Below are positions 49,629 through 61,084 of a stretch of 64,000 nucleotides of DNA, piece after piece; position 1 is the first letter of the stretch; each line of letters begins with the position of its first letter. The translations under genes were made by a program, and so were the position numbers. The stretch comes from Sorex araneus (lineage: Eukaryota; Chordata; Mammalia; Eulipotyphla; Soricidae): positions 44,451,637 through 44,515,636 of the forward strand of contig NC_073304.1 of NCBI RefSeq assembly GCF_027595985.1, read 5' to 3'. The notes below the pieces were generated by a model. It searched no databases. It worked only from the letters and a program-made list of their open reading frames with translations, and was not told where the DNA came from.

Positions 49629-50722
49629 CCTGTCACAGTATAATAAAGAAGCAAGGCATGCAGAAGGCCAAACACAGAGCAGAGAGCAAGAACAGTGACA
49701 GAGGGAATGGAATACAGCCCCCTTCTAAATGTACTGCCAGTTACAAATTCTCAGAGTGTTGAATTATGACTGAGCTACTTACTGTATAAGGGGTGAGGAT
49801 TTGTGGTGATTTTTACTTCATCATAAAGGAACAGATGAACTAAACAAGCCAGGTAAGTTGGAAAATTCTAGTGCCAGACATCTGGCTCAAATGCCTAGGG
49901 ATGTCAGGTGGGTGTCTTGGTTCACTGTCGGTGAGTGGTCTATAAGTCACAAGTGACTGTGCAAAAATGGCTCATTGGCACCATGCCTGAAAAACGTCAC
50001 CCTCACAATAATGCAGGCAGCTCTGACGTTAGCCTCCTGCTCATTATCTGCTGTGCAATGATAATGAGTCTGCTGCTTGAGGGCTTTAGAGGGATGGGGG
50101 AGGGAAGAGTGTGCTTTGATGCCCTGCTGAGTCATAAGACAAGGGGCCCTGGCCTGCCTCTAACTTGTGCACTTGAATCAGGAACAATTTCCATTTCCAA
50201 TCCAGCAGAGACAGGTTGCTAAGGAAGGCCAGCTGAGCATCCATAGACAGAGACCTAAGAATGCAGACTGCCACCAAGGGGAAGGGTGGGGAGAGGGAGG
50301 GAGCAAGTGCATTCCCTCCTCTCCCTCCCCTTTGAGCTGTTCTATGAGCCAACTGCTCCTGAGAGTTTAGTGATGCTGCTGATTCTCATCAGGCAGGAAA
50401 TATACTGAACCAGTCAGTGTGGCTGAAAGACAGTCTCTGGATGCCAAGTGAATCCACAGCCTTCCACTCTTCAAGAGATGTGCAATCCCAAAAGGAAGCT
50501 TGACAACGCAATAGAGGATGAGGTTAAATATAACACAGCCTATACAATGAATAAAGTGGCATGGAAGGATATTCTGAAGGCAAATATCTGTGTCCTGCAA
50601 GATCAAGAAGGGCTCCCCACAAAGATGGTATCTGAAGCTCAGAGAGAATGTCCATCCAGGCCGCTTCGAGAGAATGTCCCCATTTGGGACAACTCTAAGA
50701 GCAATAAGAAGTTAGTGTTCTT
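49629..50722. other. Unique DNA, 1.1 kb, no gene seen
   Basis: Balanced base composition and no recognised repeats. Overlapping short open frames on both strands (49935-50370; 50448-50720) lack any family motif or paired splice signals I would defend. Confidence 0.4.
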
Positions 50723-50896
50723 GGGGCTGGAGCGATAGTATAGAGGGTAGGGCGTTTGCCTTGCACACGGCCGACCCGGGTTCGATTCCCGGCGTCCCAT
50801 ATGGTCCCCTGAGCCCCTCCAGGGGTAATTCCGGAGTGCAAAGTCAGGAGTAACCCCTGTGCATCGCCAGGTGTGACCCAAATAGCCAAAAAAAAA
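50723..50896 (+). mobile_element. SINE-A, close to consensus with TSD
   Basis: GGGGCTGGAGCGATAGTATAG to CCAGGTGTGACCCAAATAGCC and A-tail. AAGTTAGTGTTCTT before it and AAGCTAGTGTTCTT after it. Confidence 0.93.
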
Positions 50897-50969
50897 AAAA
50901 GAAGCTAGTGTTCTTTCAGAGCCTAAGAGTATTTTTTAGAAACATAAGAAGGGAGTTTTTGTGATATTT

Positions 50970-51112
50970 TTCCCCCAGGGAAGTTAGGGGCACACTGGGC
51001 ATTGCTCAGGGGTAACTAACTCCTACTCTGCACCCAGGAATCATGCTTGGTGGGGCTAAGAGTAAGGGTAAGGCAAGTACCCTACCTACTGTACTATCTC
51101 CCCTGCCCCCTA
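50970..51112 (-). mobile_element. SINE-A, diverged; donor of a local copy
   Basis: GGAAGTTAGGGGCACACTGGGC to CTATCTCCCCTGCCCC. Its last ~120 bp is repeated almost perfectly at 51660-51782. Confidence 0.75.
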
Positions 51113-51599
51113 GAAACCTTAGAAAGCTTTTAATTGTCATTGTTTTATATTTGTATGACTTTTTAAAAATTTAATTGAGGTTCAGAGATTTGTATTTTAT
51201 TCTGTACCTTGTGGGTAAAGCATGGCAGATTTTGCAAGATGGTCTGTGTCGTAGAAATGGATCTGCAATTTACAGGCTCAATCAATTATTGAAGCTCTTC
51301 TTGTGCCCAAAGCACTCTGCCAAGCACCACAGGGCCAAAGGTAAGACCTTTGTTAGTAGTTCTGACATTCCTTATTCCAAGACACTACAGTCAATTGAAT
51401 AGACAATGCACAGGCGCAGAATCATAGAGAGCACTTGGGAAGAGAACAATATAAGCGAAATGTCTGCAGAACTTCAAGAAAAGAAGGCCAGTTAGGAGAG
51501 GCTTACTAGAGAAAGTGAACTTTAGCAAAGCTTCAAACATAGTGTAGGATTAGAGTTAGATCTCAAAGGGAAATGGACATTGTGGGTTTGAGCTGGAGG
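51113..51599. other. Unique DNA, no gene seen
   Basis: Includes a TAATTGAGGTTCAGAG..TGTACC region with no recognised element. Confidence 0.35.
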
Positions 51600-51846
51600 A
51601 AGGAGGGATAGAGCAGCAGGAACTAAGGTTGGTAGGGTAGTGGGCTTCAGTCCTGGAATACTGGGCATTGCTCAGGGGTAACTAACTCCTACTCTGCACC
51701 CAGGAATCATGCTTGGTGGGGCTAAGAGTAAGGGTAAGGCAAGTACCCTACCTACTGTACTATCTCTCCTGCCTCCTAGAAAGGAGGGATAGAGCAGCAG
51801 GAACTAAGGTTGGTAGGGTAGTGGGCTTCAGTCCTGGAATACTGGG
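51600..51846 (+). repeat. Templated local insertion: 66-bp direct repeat around a 115-bp filler
   Basis: 51600-51665 and 51781-51846 are identical (66 bp). The sequence between, with overlaps 51660-51782, equals 50994-51116 with two C/T differences in 123 bp. The donor lies 666 bp upstream in the same orientation. The left switch has 6-bp microhomology (ACTGGG), the right only AA. Confidence 0.92.
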
Positions 51847-52284
51847 TCAGTGTTTGGAAACTAGTGGGTATGGACAAATGCTGCAGACAAACCCACCTAT
51901 GATATCTTATCAGCCACTTCCTTTCCCTAAATGAACAGTCAACATTTTCTCAAAAGATTCATTTTATTTATTCTTTCCAATACAACTGACACCGAGACTG
52001 TAGAAAAACAGCAAGCTGAGGCTAATACACACCTCTGTCCTTTGGGAAATAGCACAAGTTCATCAACCTGGAAATTTCCCAAACATTCTTGAAACTAATA
52101 GAGAGTTACTGGAGACTACAACCAATTGACAGAGCTCAAGGTGAAATGGGAGAAATGATGGCCCAAAAAGCATGGCACAAAGTCAAAAGCCAGCATGCAC
52201 CAGGCAACTTCTGCCCAAAGCTGAACTCTACATTTGCAGCACTACTGAAATAGAACCTCTTGTGTGGATTGCATTGCGGCATCT
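51847..52284. other. Unique DNA, no gene seen
   Basis: Nothing recognised. Confidence 0.35.
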
Positions 52285-52490
52285 GGGGAAGTCCCAGGCT
52301 GGAATCCTAGCAGTACCACATACTGTGTGACCTCATTGCTCTGTGCTACTGTTTCCTCCTCTGGAAACTGAGATACCACGCCTGCGTGCATTGTAGTTCT
52401 GATACAAAGATGAAATGAGATAGCATATGCAAAGCATCTTGCATGATTACTGGCACGGAGTAGGTCCTGGGTGCATACTGGGTTCTCAGC
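52285..52490 (+). mobile_element. MIR, near full length
   Basis: CTGGAATCCTAGCAGTACC, TGTGTGACCTCATTGC, TGTTTCCTCCTCTGGAAACTGAGAT, AAGATGAAATGAGATAGCATATG and TACTGGCACGGAGTAGGTCC follow the MIR consensus from head to core to 3' end. Confidence 0.88.
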
Positions 52491-53389
52491 TTTTACTCTG
52501 ACAAGGTTAATTTTGCAAAGCCAGATCAAAAGGATTTGTGCTTGAGAGGCCTCACACCACATTAAAGGTCTCCAGGGCATGGGCCATGCCCTGCTTCTGA
52601 CATGGCTCTAAGGGGTGAGTCTGATTTCCACTTCACAGCTGTCAGTACTGCCTCAGCATCATGCTCAGAATCTAAAGGGAACATGGACTTCTGACATGAC
52701 ATGAACAGAATGTTACACTGAGGCCCATGCTCAGCCTTTTACCCCCAGCTTGGGCAGAATGGGAGCCCCCAAAAGCAGAGAATGCAAACAGTGTCTCTAG
52801 AATATTTCATGTAGGCACCACAAGGGCAAAAGAAACAAAGAAGGCAAAAGCAACTCTCCATAGTTCAGGGAAGGTCTAATGTACAACACCACAGTGACAG
52901 AAAACTGAATAAATCAACAATCTAACTTGACAGGCAGTCAAAAAAAGATAAAAACCTGTGATAACTCATTAAAAAGTAGAAGTTCAGAAACCTAAGATGC
53001 ATGATACAGTCACAAGTAAAACAGAAGTGAAGCTACACCTCCAGGCAGACTGTGGATGACAAAGCTCCTGCATTTTGCCCTTTTCTTCATCCCACTCCCT
53101 GGCCCCTTAAGCCCAGTTTTCTGAATGACCCTCTGCAACTCAGAGACACCTTCACTTTCTGAATATCAATTCAACTCCTCAATGCTCACCAACAAAAATC
53201 TAGATTTACCAACCTGATAAATATTCAAAGCCTGCCGATCTCTCACACCCACTTTCGAACACTTGGCCCCGTTTCACCATCCTTGGATTTCACTCAAATC
53301 CAGAGAGACACCCCCAAACTTCTCTACTTACCCCTTTAATTTCTTGACATGAGCTGCTCTTTCCCAGAAATCCATACAGACCTTTTGTG
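52491..53389. other. Unique DNA, 0.9 kb, no gene seen
   Basis: Nothing recognised. Confidence 0.35.
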
Positions 53390-53775
53390 TCCTTTCCCAG
53401 GCTGCCAGAGAAGAGGACCATGACCAGGATGGCTTAAAGCCACAGAAAGCTCTTCTCATAGTCCTGGAAGCCAAAGGCCAAAGTCAAGGTGTTGACTTTC
53501 CAGTGGGCCTGAGGAAGTTTCTTTCCCAGCTCCTGAGGGGCCCCCACTCTTTGTGCTGCTTGGCTGAGAGCAGCCAGTGCTGCCTCCCTCTCTCGGTGGG
53601 TCTAGATCTCTGATCTCTCTGATCTCTTGGAAGCTCACCTCTCCTTGGGCTTAGCATCCACCCAAAATCTCAGGGGAATTCTTTCCAGAGCCTTAACTCA
53701 TCACATGTATAACTCTCTCTTTCTTTCCTTACCAAATAAGGTCACATTCACAGGTTCTGGGGCATTTGATTGGGG
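53390..53775 (+). mobile_element. Ancient eutherian repeat, same family as 37.5 kb
   Basis: GGCTGCCAGAGAAGAGGACC.., GGCTTAAAGCCACAGAAAGC, CATAGTCCTGGAAGCC and a 3' block AAATAAGGTCACATTCACAGG. It is longer than the copy at 37.5 kb. Confidence 0.62.
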
Positions 53776-54215
53776 TGGGGCAGCTGGTACATATCATCCA
53801 TCTCTTCAATACTCCCTTCAATGGCTGATCCCTCTGTGACAGATGCCCTGATGCCTCTCTCCACAGTAAGTCATCGTTACCTCTGTTACATGACACCGAG
53901 GTAGCATTGCGTGTTTGTGTGCAGGTCTTTGAGTAAATGGTCTTCCACAGGCCTTGATTTCTTCCCCTTTGAAACTGAGGTGATCATCACAGCTACATAG
54001 AGCATTGTCTGGTGTTTTTATTTTTTTAAGAAGAGAATTTCAGGGATGTGAAACAGAACCTAGACAAAGAGAATCATCACTAGGTGCTCAGTTGATCATT
54101 ATCTTCATTGTCACCATGTCCTTTGTCTTTCCTACTCTAGAGTTGGTGTTAAAATTCAGGCATCTCTATATTCTCTGTGGTACCAAAGGAGTGTCCTGAA
54201 ATAAAAGCATCAGCA
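53776..54215. other. Unique DNA, no gene seen
   Basis: Nothing recognised. Confidence 0.35.
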
Positions 54216-54375
54216 GAGGAGTAGAAAGATAGTACAGCAGGCAGGATGCTTACCTGGCATATGGCCGATCAAGTTTGATCCCCAGCACCCCAGATGGTCC
54301 CCCAAGCACTGCCAGGAGTGCATAGTTTGGAGTCAGTTTTAAGAAACAACCAAACAAACAAACAAACAAAAACTC
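54216..54375 (+). mobile_element. SINE-A with (CAAA)n tail
   Basis: GAGTAGAAAGATAGTACAGC head, AAGTTTGATCCCC B box; the 3' body is shortened before a (CAAA)n tail at 54348-54371. Confidence 0.8.
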
Positions 54376-55010
54376 ATTAATGAAAGGACATGCTTGAAAG
54401 TGCCAGGAAGCGAGTGGACCCTCTGCTCCACCCTCCAGCAGCAGAGACGGAGCTCAGGTGCTCTTCTAAAGGTTGAGCCCCATTTCTTGCTCATACTAAA
54501 ACACTCCTGCCATCAGCCCCTCCCTCTGGTTTCCAGGAAGCACAAGTTGGACATCTAAAGCAGAAGCAGCAGCTCCTTTGAGAATGGAGAGAGCAAGGTC
54601 AATAAAGAGCCTGTTTTCATAAAGAACATTGTGCACTGGTTTGTCATCATGGTGATTATTCCCATTGTACCTCTTAGCTCTTGACTCTGAAATAGAAAGG
54701 GGGAAAGGAGTTGGGAGGGGATGGCCTGGGTTTAAGGGAAGAGTGACTCAGTGGCTCTCAGGATGCTTTCTCCGGAACTGGGTAGGTGTTCTGACTCACC
54801 TCAGCCTCTGGCCAGCACCCAAAGCAACGCCTCTCCAGGGCTCTCAGCGGGGGCCGTGGCAGACTTCCTTGGTGCTGCTGGTGCCTCTCCACACACATTC
54901 GTAATCTCACAGCTACTCTGGAAACTGCCTTCTGCAGACTCAGGGCTCTGGACATGGTTCTGCTTTTTCTTTTAGAGCACACTGACCTTTTTAAAAAGAT
55001 GGTCACTATC
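54376..55010. other. Unique DNA, no gene seen
   Basis: 54730-54970 is relatively GC-rich with open frames on both strands but no recognisable product. Confidence 0.35.
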
Positions 55011-55165
55011 AGAGCTGGAGAAATAGGACAGCGGGTAAAGCACTTGCCTTGCACCAGGAAGATCTGAGTTTAATTCATGGCATCTCCTAGGTCCCCTGAG
55101 CCCTGCCAGGGGACCCGGCAAGCCCTGAGCATCAGCAAGTGTGGTCCAAAGCCTAAATAAATTAA
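55011..55165 (+). mobile_element. SINE-A, old
   Basis: AGAGCTGGAGAAATAGGACAGC head, GAGTTTAATTC B-box relic, GTGTGGTCCAAAGCC end. Confidence 0.72.
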
Positions 55166-55997
55166 ATGTAAAGTGATATCATTGTGAGCAATTAGGCAAG
55201 AATCAAAATAACTTCTAATTTGCAAATCAGAACCCTAAGCACAGCATCCTTTGACCCCTTTCCCAGTGCAACCCTACAAAGGGCCAAGGCGCTCCTCTCC
55301 TCCAGCAACTGCAGAAAGGAGATCCACTTGGTGTCAAACAGACAGTAAGGAGGAGTTCTCTTTCTGGATTTCCCAGGTGAGAAAGAGTAGGGCAATTCAG
55401 TGGGTTTTGCATACTAAGAACAAATGCGTTTTGAGTTTTCAGAGAAGGCTTACCAGAATCACATTCCTCAGTGTTAATTCCTGGGGGTGGGGGGAGGGTG
55501 TTGGGGAGTAATTCCCAGTCTGACTCTAATTAGATGGCACACAAGTGCAGGCAAGTACAAAGATGCATATTTTAGCAAGGTGTGAACCAACTGTTCAGTG
55601 AGAAGGCAGCGATGGCTCCTGATGCATACTTCCCCAAGTAAACCCCAATCTCTGTGTGGTAGGGAACTGTCATCCGGGAGCAGATGTTCCTGGATGTGTC
55701 CAGGAAACTGAACTCTCTCCTGTCTAGAATCAGCCCTGGAGGATTCACTTTTGTCTCCAGCTGACAAGTGCCAAGTCTATGTTCATTGGTCATATTTCCT
55801 ACAGATGAACTGCCCTCTGCAGGGTCAGGCCTGCAAAGAGCAGTGTATTTTTGACAGTAGGAACTCTGATAGAAGAGTTGCTACAGAGAGAAAATAACAG
55901 GGATTGGTCAAAATGTGAAAGATGGACTTGTGGAATTGAAATTCATCTTATGTTTTACATTTTCCAAGGCAAATTAAAATAGAGCTAGAATTTCATT
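55166..55997. other. Unique DNA, 0.8 kb, no gene seen
   Basis: A short G-rich run at 55482-55500. Nothing else recognised. Confidence 0.35.
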
Positions 55998-56357
55998 GCT
56001 GTTTTTGCACCACATCTGGCTATGCTCAGAACTTACTCCTGGCTCTGTACTCAGTGATCCTTCTTAGTGGTGCTCAGGAATGAAGTGCAAGGGATCAAAC
56101 TTGGGCCAGCTGTGTGCAAGGCAAGTGCCCTGCCTGCTGTACTATCTCTCCATCTGGAATTCTTGTGGGGTTTTGTTTGTTTGTTTGTTTGTTTGTTTGT
56201 TTGGGTCATGCCTAGTGGTGCTCAGGGCTTACTCCTGCCTTTGCACTCAGTAATTACTCCTGGCAAGGCTTGGGAAACCATATGGAATGTCAGGGATTGA
56301 ACTCAGCTGCATACAAGGCAAGCAGCTTACCCGCTGTGCTATCTCTCTAGTCCCCAA
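55998..56357 (-). mobile_element. Two SINE-A copies, same orientation
   Basis: 55998-56152: GCACCACATCTGGCTATGC to TATCTCTCCATC. 56160-56357: (GTTT)n tail, GGGTCATGCCTAGTGG to CTATCTCTCTAGTCCCC. Confidence 0.82.
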
Positions 56358-56366
56358 AGCTGGAAT

Positions 56367-56556
56367 TCTTTTTTTTTTTTTTTTTTTTTGCTTTTTGGGT
56401 CATACCCGGCGATGCTCAGGGGTTACTCCTGGCTCTACACTCAGGAATTACCCCTGGCAGTGCTCAGGGGACCATATGGGATGCTGGGAACCAAACCTGG
56501 GTCGGCCGCGTGCAAAGCAAACGCCCTACCCGCTGTGCTATTTCTCCAGCCCCCAA
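56367..56556 (-). mobile_element. SINE-A, young, third in a row
   Basis: T18-type tail, CTTTTTGGGTCATACCCGGCG to CTATTTCTCCAGCCCC. GCTGGAATTCTT and GCCGGAATTCTT on either side are the duplication. Confidence 0.93.
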
Positions 56557-56564
56557 GAGCCGGA

Positions 56565-56766
56565 ATTCTTAATCTTTCCTCCTTTCCTCCCGTCCTCCCT
56601 CCCTCCCTTCCTCCCTTCCTTCTTTCCTTCCTTCCTTCCTTCCTTCCTCCCTCCCTCCCTCCCTCCCTCCCTCCCTTCCTTCCTTCCATCCTTCCTTCCT
56701 TCCTTCCTTCCTTCCTTCCTTCCTTCCTTCCTTCCTTCCTTCCTTCCTTCCTTCCTTCCCTCTTTC

Positions 56767-56853
<87 letters not shown>

Positions 56854-56890
56854 CTCTTTCTCTCTCTCTTTCTTTCTTTCTTTTTCTTTT
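56565..56890. repeat. (CCTT)n / (CTTT)n pyrimidine tract, ~325 bp
   Basis: Nearly pure C/T on the plus strand: degenerate TCCC units, then (CTTC)n, then (CTTT)n from about 56760. It gives long frames on both strands that are not genes. Confidence 0.95.
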
Positions 56891-57074
56891 GGACAATCCC
56901 ATGTTCACTGGCTTTATTAAAAAGTAGAGAAAAAACTTCAATTTTTACTGATAGATGGTACACAATTATTCATCATTTAAACCAGAAATTTTATTGTTTG
57001 AAAGTTCATGGATAAACCAGAAGGACATCAGTCTAAGTGAAATAAGCCAAACAGAGAAAGAAAAATACTATATA
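56891..57074 (+). mobile_element. L1 ORF2 C-terminal fragment
   Basis: WINQKDISLSEISQTEKEKYYIM (57010-57078) is the conserved final stretch of ORF2 (..LSEISQTEK..) with a changed start. Confidence 0.65.
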
Positions 57075-57235
57075 ATGGGGCACAGATTTTGTACAGGAGG
57101 TGAAGACACTTGCCTTGCATGGGCTGCTTTGGTTGACCCTGGTTCAAACCCCAGTACTGTATATGGTCCCATGAGCAATGCCAGGAATAACCCTTGATCA
57201 CTTCTGATTGCACTCTGAAACTTCCCCTACCCATC
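57075..57235 (+). mobile_element. SINE-A, old
   Basis: GGCACAGATTTTGTACAGGAGG head, TGGTTCAAACCCC B box, TATATGGTCCCATGAG. Confidence 0.65.
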
Positions 57236-57244
57236 TCCAAAAAA

Positions 57245-57645
57245 GAGAAAAATTATGCATCTGCAGAGAGTAGTGCTTCTATGGAGAACCCTAGAAAGGG
57301 TTGAATATGCAGAAGCGGGAAGCAGAATGGTAGTTACCAGGAGCCAGTAGGTGAGAAAAATGAGAAATGTTGCTCAAAGTATACAGATTTTAGATCTCCT
57401 GAAGAGCAAATCAGGGGATCTACGGTACAGAGTGTTGATTATAGTTAACAATAACATATTAGATGATGAAAATTTGCAAAGAATAGAATTCAGGGTCTCT
57501 CAGGATAAAAAGAATGTAACTGGGAGGACTATGTTAATTACCTTAAATATAGCGATCATTTCACTATGCTTACATATATAAAATCATCATGTTGCATGCC
57601 TTAACTGTATCCAATTTATTTTATTTTTATTTTATTTAGTCACCG
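57245..57645 (+). mobile_element. Ancient L1M 3' UTR
   Basis: AGCAGAATGGTAGTTACCAGG, TACAGAGTGTTGATTATAGTTAAC, TGTTAATTACC, ATCATTTCACTATGCTTAC and CATCATGTTGCATGCCTTAAC track the old eutherian L1M 3' UTR. It supports a placental mammal host. Confidence 0.75.
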
Positions 57646-57652
57646 TGAACTT

Positions 57653-57684
<32 letters not shown>
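57646..57684. repeat. (CT)n/(CTTT)n microsatellite
   Basis: Short pure pyrimidine repeat after an A/T-rich L1 end. Confidence 0.85.
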
Positions 57685-57975
57685 AAATAAAAAAGATTTT
57701 ATTTGGAGTTTTTTAGGAAGGGGAAGGAGGGAGAGAAAGAAAGAGCAATGCACTAAAGAGAGAATGCAGGCTTCTCCAAAGGTGGAAAGAACCCCTATAC
57801 ACACCCCAGCATCAGATATGAAAGCATGAAAGTACACATCTCAAGTGAGGAGATGTGGGTGACACATGTGCTCAGATGACACATGTGCTCGTCCATGGGC
57901 ATGAGCAATACATGGGCTCGGGCAGCATATATGCCTGGAATTCCTGATTCCTAAATCCAGAACCACCTAAGAAGA

Positions 57976-58300
57976 ACTATCCAGAATTGGGCAGGAGGAA
58001 CTATGACCCACTCTGATTTCCATTCTGAATTTTCTCCAGGAGGGAGTCAGGTGAAAGCTCAGGGAATGACGCACCTGCCATGCAAGTGTCAGCCCCTTGA
58101 GTTGAGTTCCATCCTGGAGGCCCCTGTCTGCACCAGCCACAATCCTGGTGACTCCATTGCTTGCAGCCAGCAGCTCTTGTTGACTGGAGTTGCTGACTGG
58201 GCCAAGAGCAATTTCTGGCCACACCACAGTCAGGTGTGTGCTCGCACCACTACTTAGTGGTACGGTTGCCCATGGGCACTCCAACTAAAAAGAGGTGCAA
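57976..58300 (+). mobile_element. Old tRNA-SINE (SINE-O-like), possibly two
   Basis: GCACCTGCCATGCAAGTG, GAGTTGAGTTCCATCC, GGCCAAGAGCAATTTCTGGCC and CAGGTGTGTGCTCGCACC suggest decayed SINE-O. Boundaries are unclear. Confidence 0.4.
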
Positions 58301-58720
58301 TCCCTGTAGCCAGGAGAAACCCCTTCTCCTGACCAGCATGTGTGTGAGCATTAGGGTGAATCCCCCGAGAGCACTGCAGCCAGGAAGTGCAAGCGCCATC
58401 TCTAAAGGAAAGCTTCCGTGGCAAGCACCATGCCCTGAGTGTGTGGTCATTGTTTGGCACACTGCGTGTTGTGGTGCACCAATAATCACATGCATAGAGA
58501 AAAGAGAACAGTGGTGGTGGCGGGGGAGAAGGGAAGGGGAGGAGGAGGGGAGTGCCAAAAAAAAAAAAAAGAAAGAAATCTTCTGTGCCAAAAAAAAGAA
58601 GTCCACCAGCTGAGTTGGGGAGGTCTGACTCTGGCAGTAAAGAAGGATTTAGCAATAGTTCTCCAGCACTTCAAGGAGTAAGTGCTTATACAGGCTCCTT
58701 CCTGGATCATTGCATTTTGT
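58301..58720. other. Unique DNA with purine-rich stretch, no gene seen
   Basis: 58500-58600 is purine-rich (GGGGAGGAGG..., A14). Overlapping frames arise from this composition. Confidence 0.4.
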
Positions 58721-58721
58721 A

Positions 58722-58918
58722 TTTTGTGTTTTGTTTTGTTTTTGGTTTTGTTTTGTTTTCATATGAGGTCATACCCAGTGATGCTCAGGGATTTCTCAGG
58801 AGTTACTCCTGGTGGTGTGCGGAGGTATGCTGGATATGATATGGTATGCCGGGAATCTAGCCCAGGCTGGCCACATACAAGGCAAATACCGTACCAATTG
58901 TACTAGCATTCCAGTCCC
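58722..58918 (-). mobile_element. SINE-A with TSD
   Basis: (TTTTG)n tail, GGTCATACCCAGTGATGC to ACTAGCATTCCAGTCCC. GGATCATTGCATT before and after. Confidence 0.88.
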
Positions 58919-60104
58919 AAGGATCATTGCATTGTGATCTAGAAGACCACCTCCATATTCTTGTGTTTATATTTTTGTGTACATAGGACTCCAGCAACTC
59001 AATGCCTAGATTATTCATAATAAATGGTCCATGTTCTTAAGAGAGAGAACTGGCAGTGTCCAACAGAGCCACCACCTGAAAAAAGAAATATTCTTCTGTA
59101 ACAGCTTCGAGAAACCTACCTAATCATGCATGCAAAGCCTTGCTTTTCAGCCTTTTTCTAGGCAGCAAAATTGCCCCTGGCACCAAGAACCATCAAATTT
59201 GTATCTATGTGGATCACTCTACGAGCACTTTCTGTGGGTTTAACCACTGTAAAATTGAGTCCGTTTATATAAATATGTAAAAATACATTTGTATCAACTG
59301 GCTTTTTAGAAGTACCTGCTGGCATACATAGAAAATAAAATGTGTTAAGTCACCTTTTATTTTAACAGTTAAAGGATGCGTGGACTCCTGAGCTCTGGTC
59401 CCCAAAACTATTTTTCTCCTCAAACCAGAAGAAAGCTCCCTTCAGAAAGGGGAACAGGCGCCCCCTGGTGAAACAGCACTCCTAGTATTTTTTTCTAACA
59501 TCGAGGCTTCCTTTTTTTTTCTTGCTTGAGCAGCAAGGAGAGGCTCCATGTCTAAGGTCAAAGGGCCTTCAAAGGGCCAGTACATTCATCTGAGTGCTAA
59601 GCAGGTCTATATTCCCTTTTTTATTTCAAAGTAACAAATCACCAGAGGTTCAGGGTTTTTTTTTTTCAAACCTATTTATACATGCCCGATTCTGTGTTCG
59701 AAGTTGGGGACAGCATTACAGAATTGCATTCTCAGGACTTATAGGGCTGAACTTCCTTAGGGCTCTGGGAAGAAGCACCTTCAACACTTACCCATGACAT
59801 AGCCAAATTCAGTTCCTTGCAATTATAGGACCTGCGATGATCTCCATTTCTCGCATTTTGTCAAACATGGGCCACTTACTGCTCCTTGTAAATCAATTAT
59901 CTTCTTTCTGCTCTGACTTCAGTCATATCTATGAAAGGCAGCACTGGAGACTCTCTTGGAAAATCTTTTTTCCTGTTTTGAATCTTCTTCCCAAGGAGAG
60001 CCCAGGTCCTTCATGGAATCATAAGTCAGGCTCACCCTGGATTAGACTCTCTTAGTTTAAGTGTACTGATTTGGGAACTTGATTAGATGTGCATCTAAAT
60101 TAGT
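58919..60104. other. Unique DNA, 1.2 kb, no gene seen
   Basis: One of the longest repeat-poor stretches; carries a strong CTCF-like motif at 59457-59470. No exon supported. Confidence 0.45.
59457..59470 (-). promoter_or_regulatory. CTCF-like motif, reverse
   Basis: The minus strand reads TCACCAGGGGGCGC, 13 of 14 matches to CCASYAGRKGGCRS. It sits in unique DNA, not in a SINE. Confidence 0.55.
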
Positions 60105-60109
60105 GTTTA

Positions 60110-60425
60110 ATTATTTGGGGGGAGGCCTGGGGGGGTGGTACACCCCGTGGTGCTCAGGGTTTACTCCTGCTCTGTGCTCAGGGACCACTCCTGGCAGAGT
60201 TTGGAGGACCATATAGGGTGCTGAGGATTAAATGCAGGCCGGCTGTGTAAAAAGTCCTCCAAACTCTGTCAGGAGTGACTGGTCCATTTACTATAGTCTT
60301 AAGACTATCATAGCTGTCAGGGAAAGAGCTAAATTGGTAGGGCATTTGCCTGCATATTTGAGACGCTGCACCTGATATACCTCCAGCACCATACACCTCC
60401 AGTACTGCAGGGTGCAGCCCCAGCG
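60110..60425. mobile_element. Two old SINE-A pieces in opposite orientation
   Basis: 60110-60245 antisense (GGTACACCCCGTGGTGC to GGCCGGCTGTG). 60325-60425 sense (GAGCTAAATTGGTAGGGCATTTGCC). The intervening AAGTCCTCCAAACTCTGTCAGGAGTG is the inverse of 60190-60215, a small inverted repeat. Confidence 0.55.
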
Positions 60426-61080
60426 GCTTAAGCTACTGCCAAGATGGGGTATTTCATTGCCTGCCTAAACAACAAATGTCAACCCCACACTGCTCTATAC
60501 CTACTACCACCACCACCACCAATGGTTGTGGCCCCTTTATTTTAAAAAATTGGGGAGGGGATGGAGAACATGTAACCTGTACAATGAAGCATGTGCCTTG
60601 CACGTGAGGACCTGACTTCATTCCCAGACACTGCTGGCACCACAGGCCACAGTCCTCCAGCTGCCAGGATGCCTGCCGTCTGCAGGCACTGCAACAAGAA
60701 GAGATTCTCTAGGATCTCCACTGTGCTCCACTGCTATGGTGGTCACTCTGCATCACGTGCTTCTTGCACTCCATCCCAAGACGGCCTCAGCTGTCTCAGT
60801 TTCGCCAGTCCAGTCACACTGATATCTTTGAGCTTGCTACAGAACACATAGTCAGAATTCCTGCTTTCAGAGCGTGTCATCTGAAAAACATGTTCTCTCT
60901 GTGTATGTGTGCCTCAATGGACATCATGCAATCTCCTGCATAATCAGTGTCAATGATAGTCACAGAATCATCCTGCATATTTATGTTCTTAGGAAGTCAA
61001 GGGCATTTAAAATTAGAATAACAATTTCAAGAAAGAGAAAATTCTCAGAGTATCTGGTTCTGCATCATCTCCTTGAAGTG
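60426..61080. other. Mostly unique DNA; possible old SINE at 60570-60660
   Basis: GCATGTGCCTTGCACGTGAGG is SINE-like. The rest is unrecognised. Confidence 0.4.
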
Positions 61081-61084
61081 CCTC

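Noticed and set aside
49935..50370. Possible coding exons in overlapping frames of unique DNA
   Set aside because: No recognisable domain, no convincing splice pair, and both strands are equally open; not annotated as a gene.
56287..57015. Long open frames (up to 242 codons) on both strands across the pyrimidine tract
   Set aside because: They are translations of (CCTT)n/(CTTT)n repeats and an antisense SINE-A; there is no protein family and the composition is Ser/Phe/Leu/Pro or Lys/Glu/Arg only.
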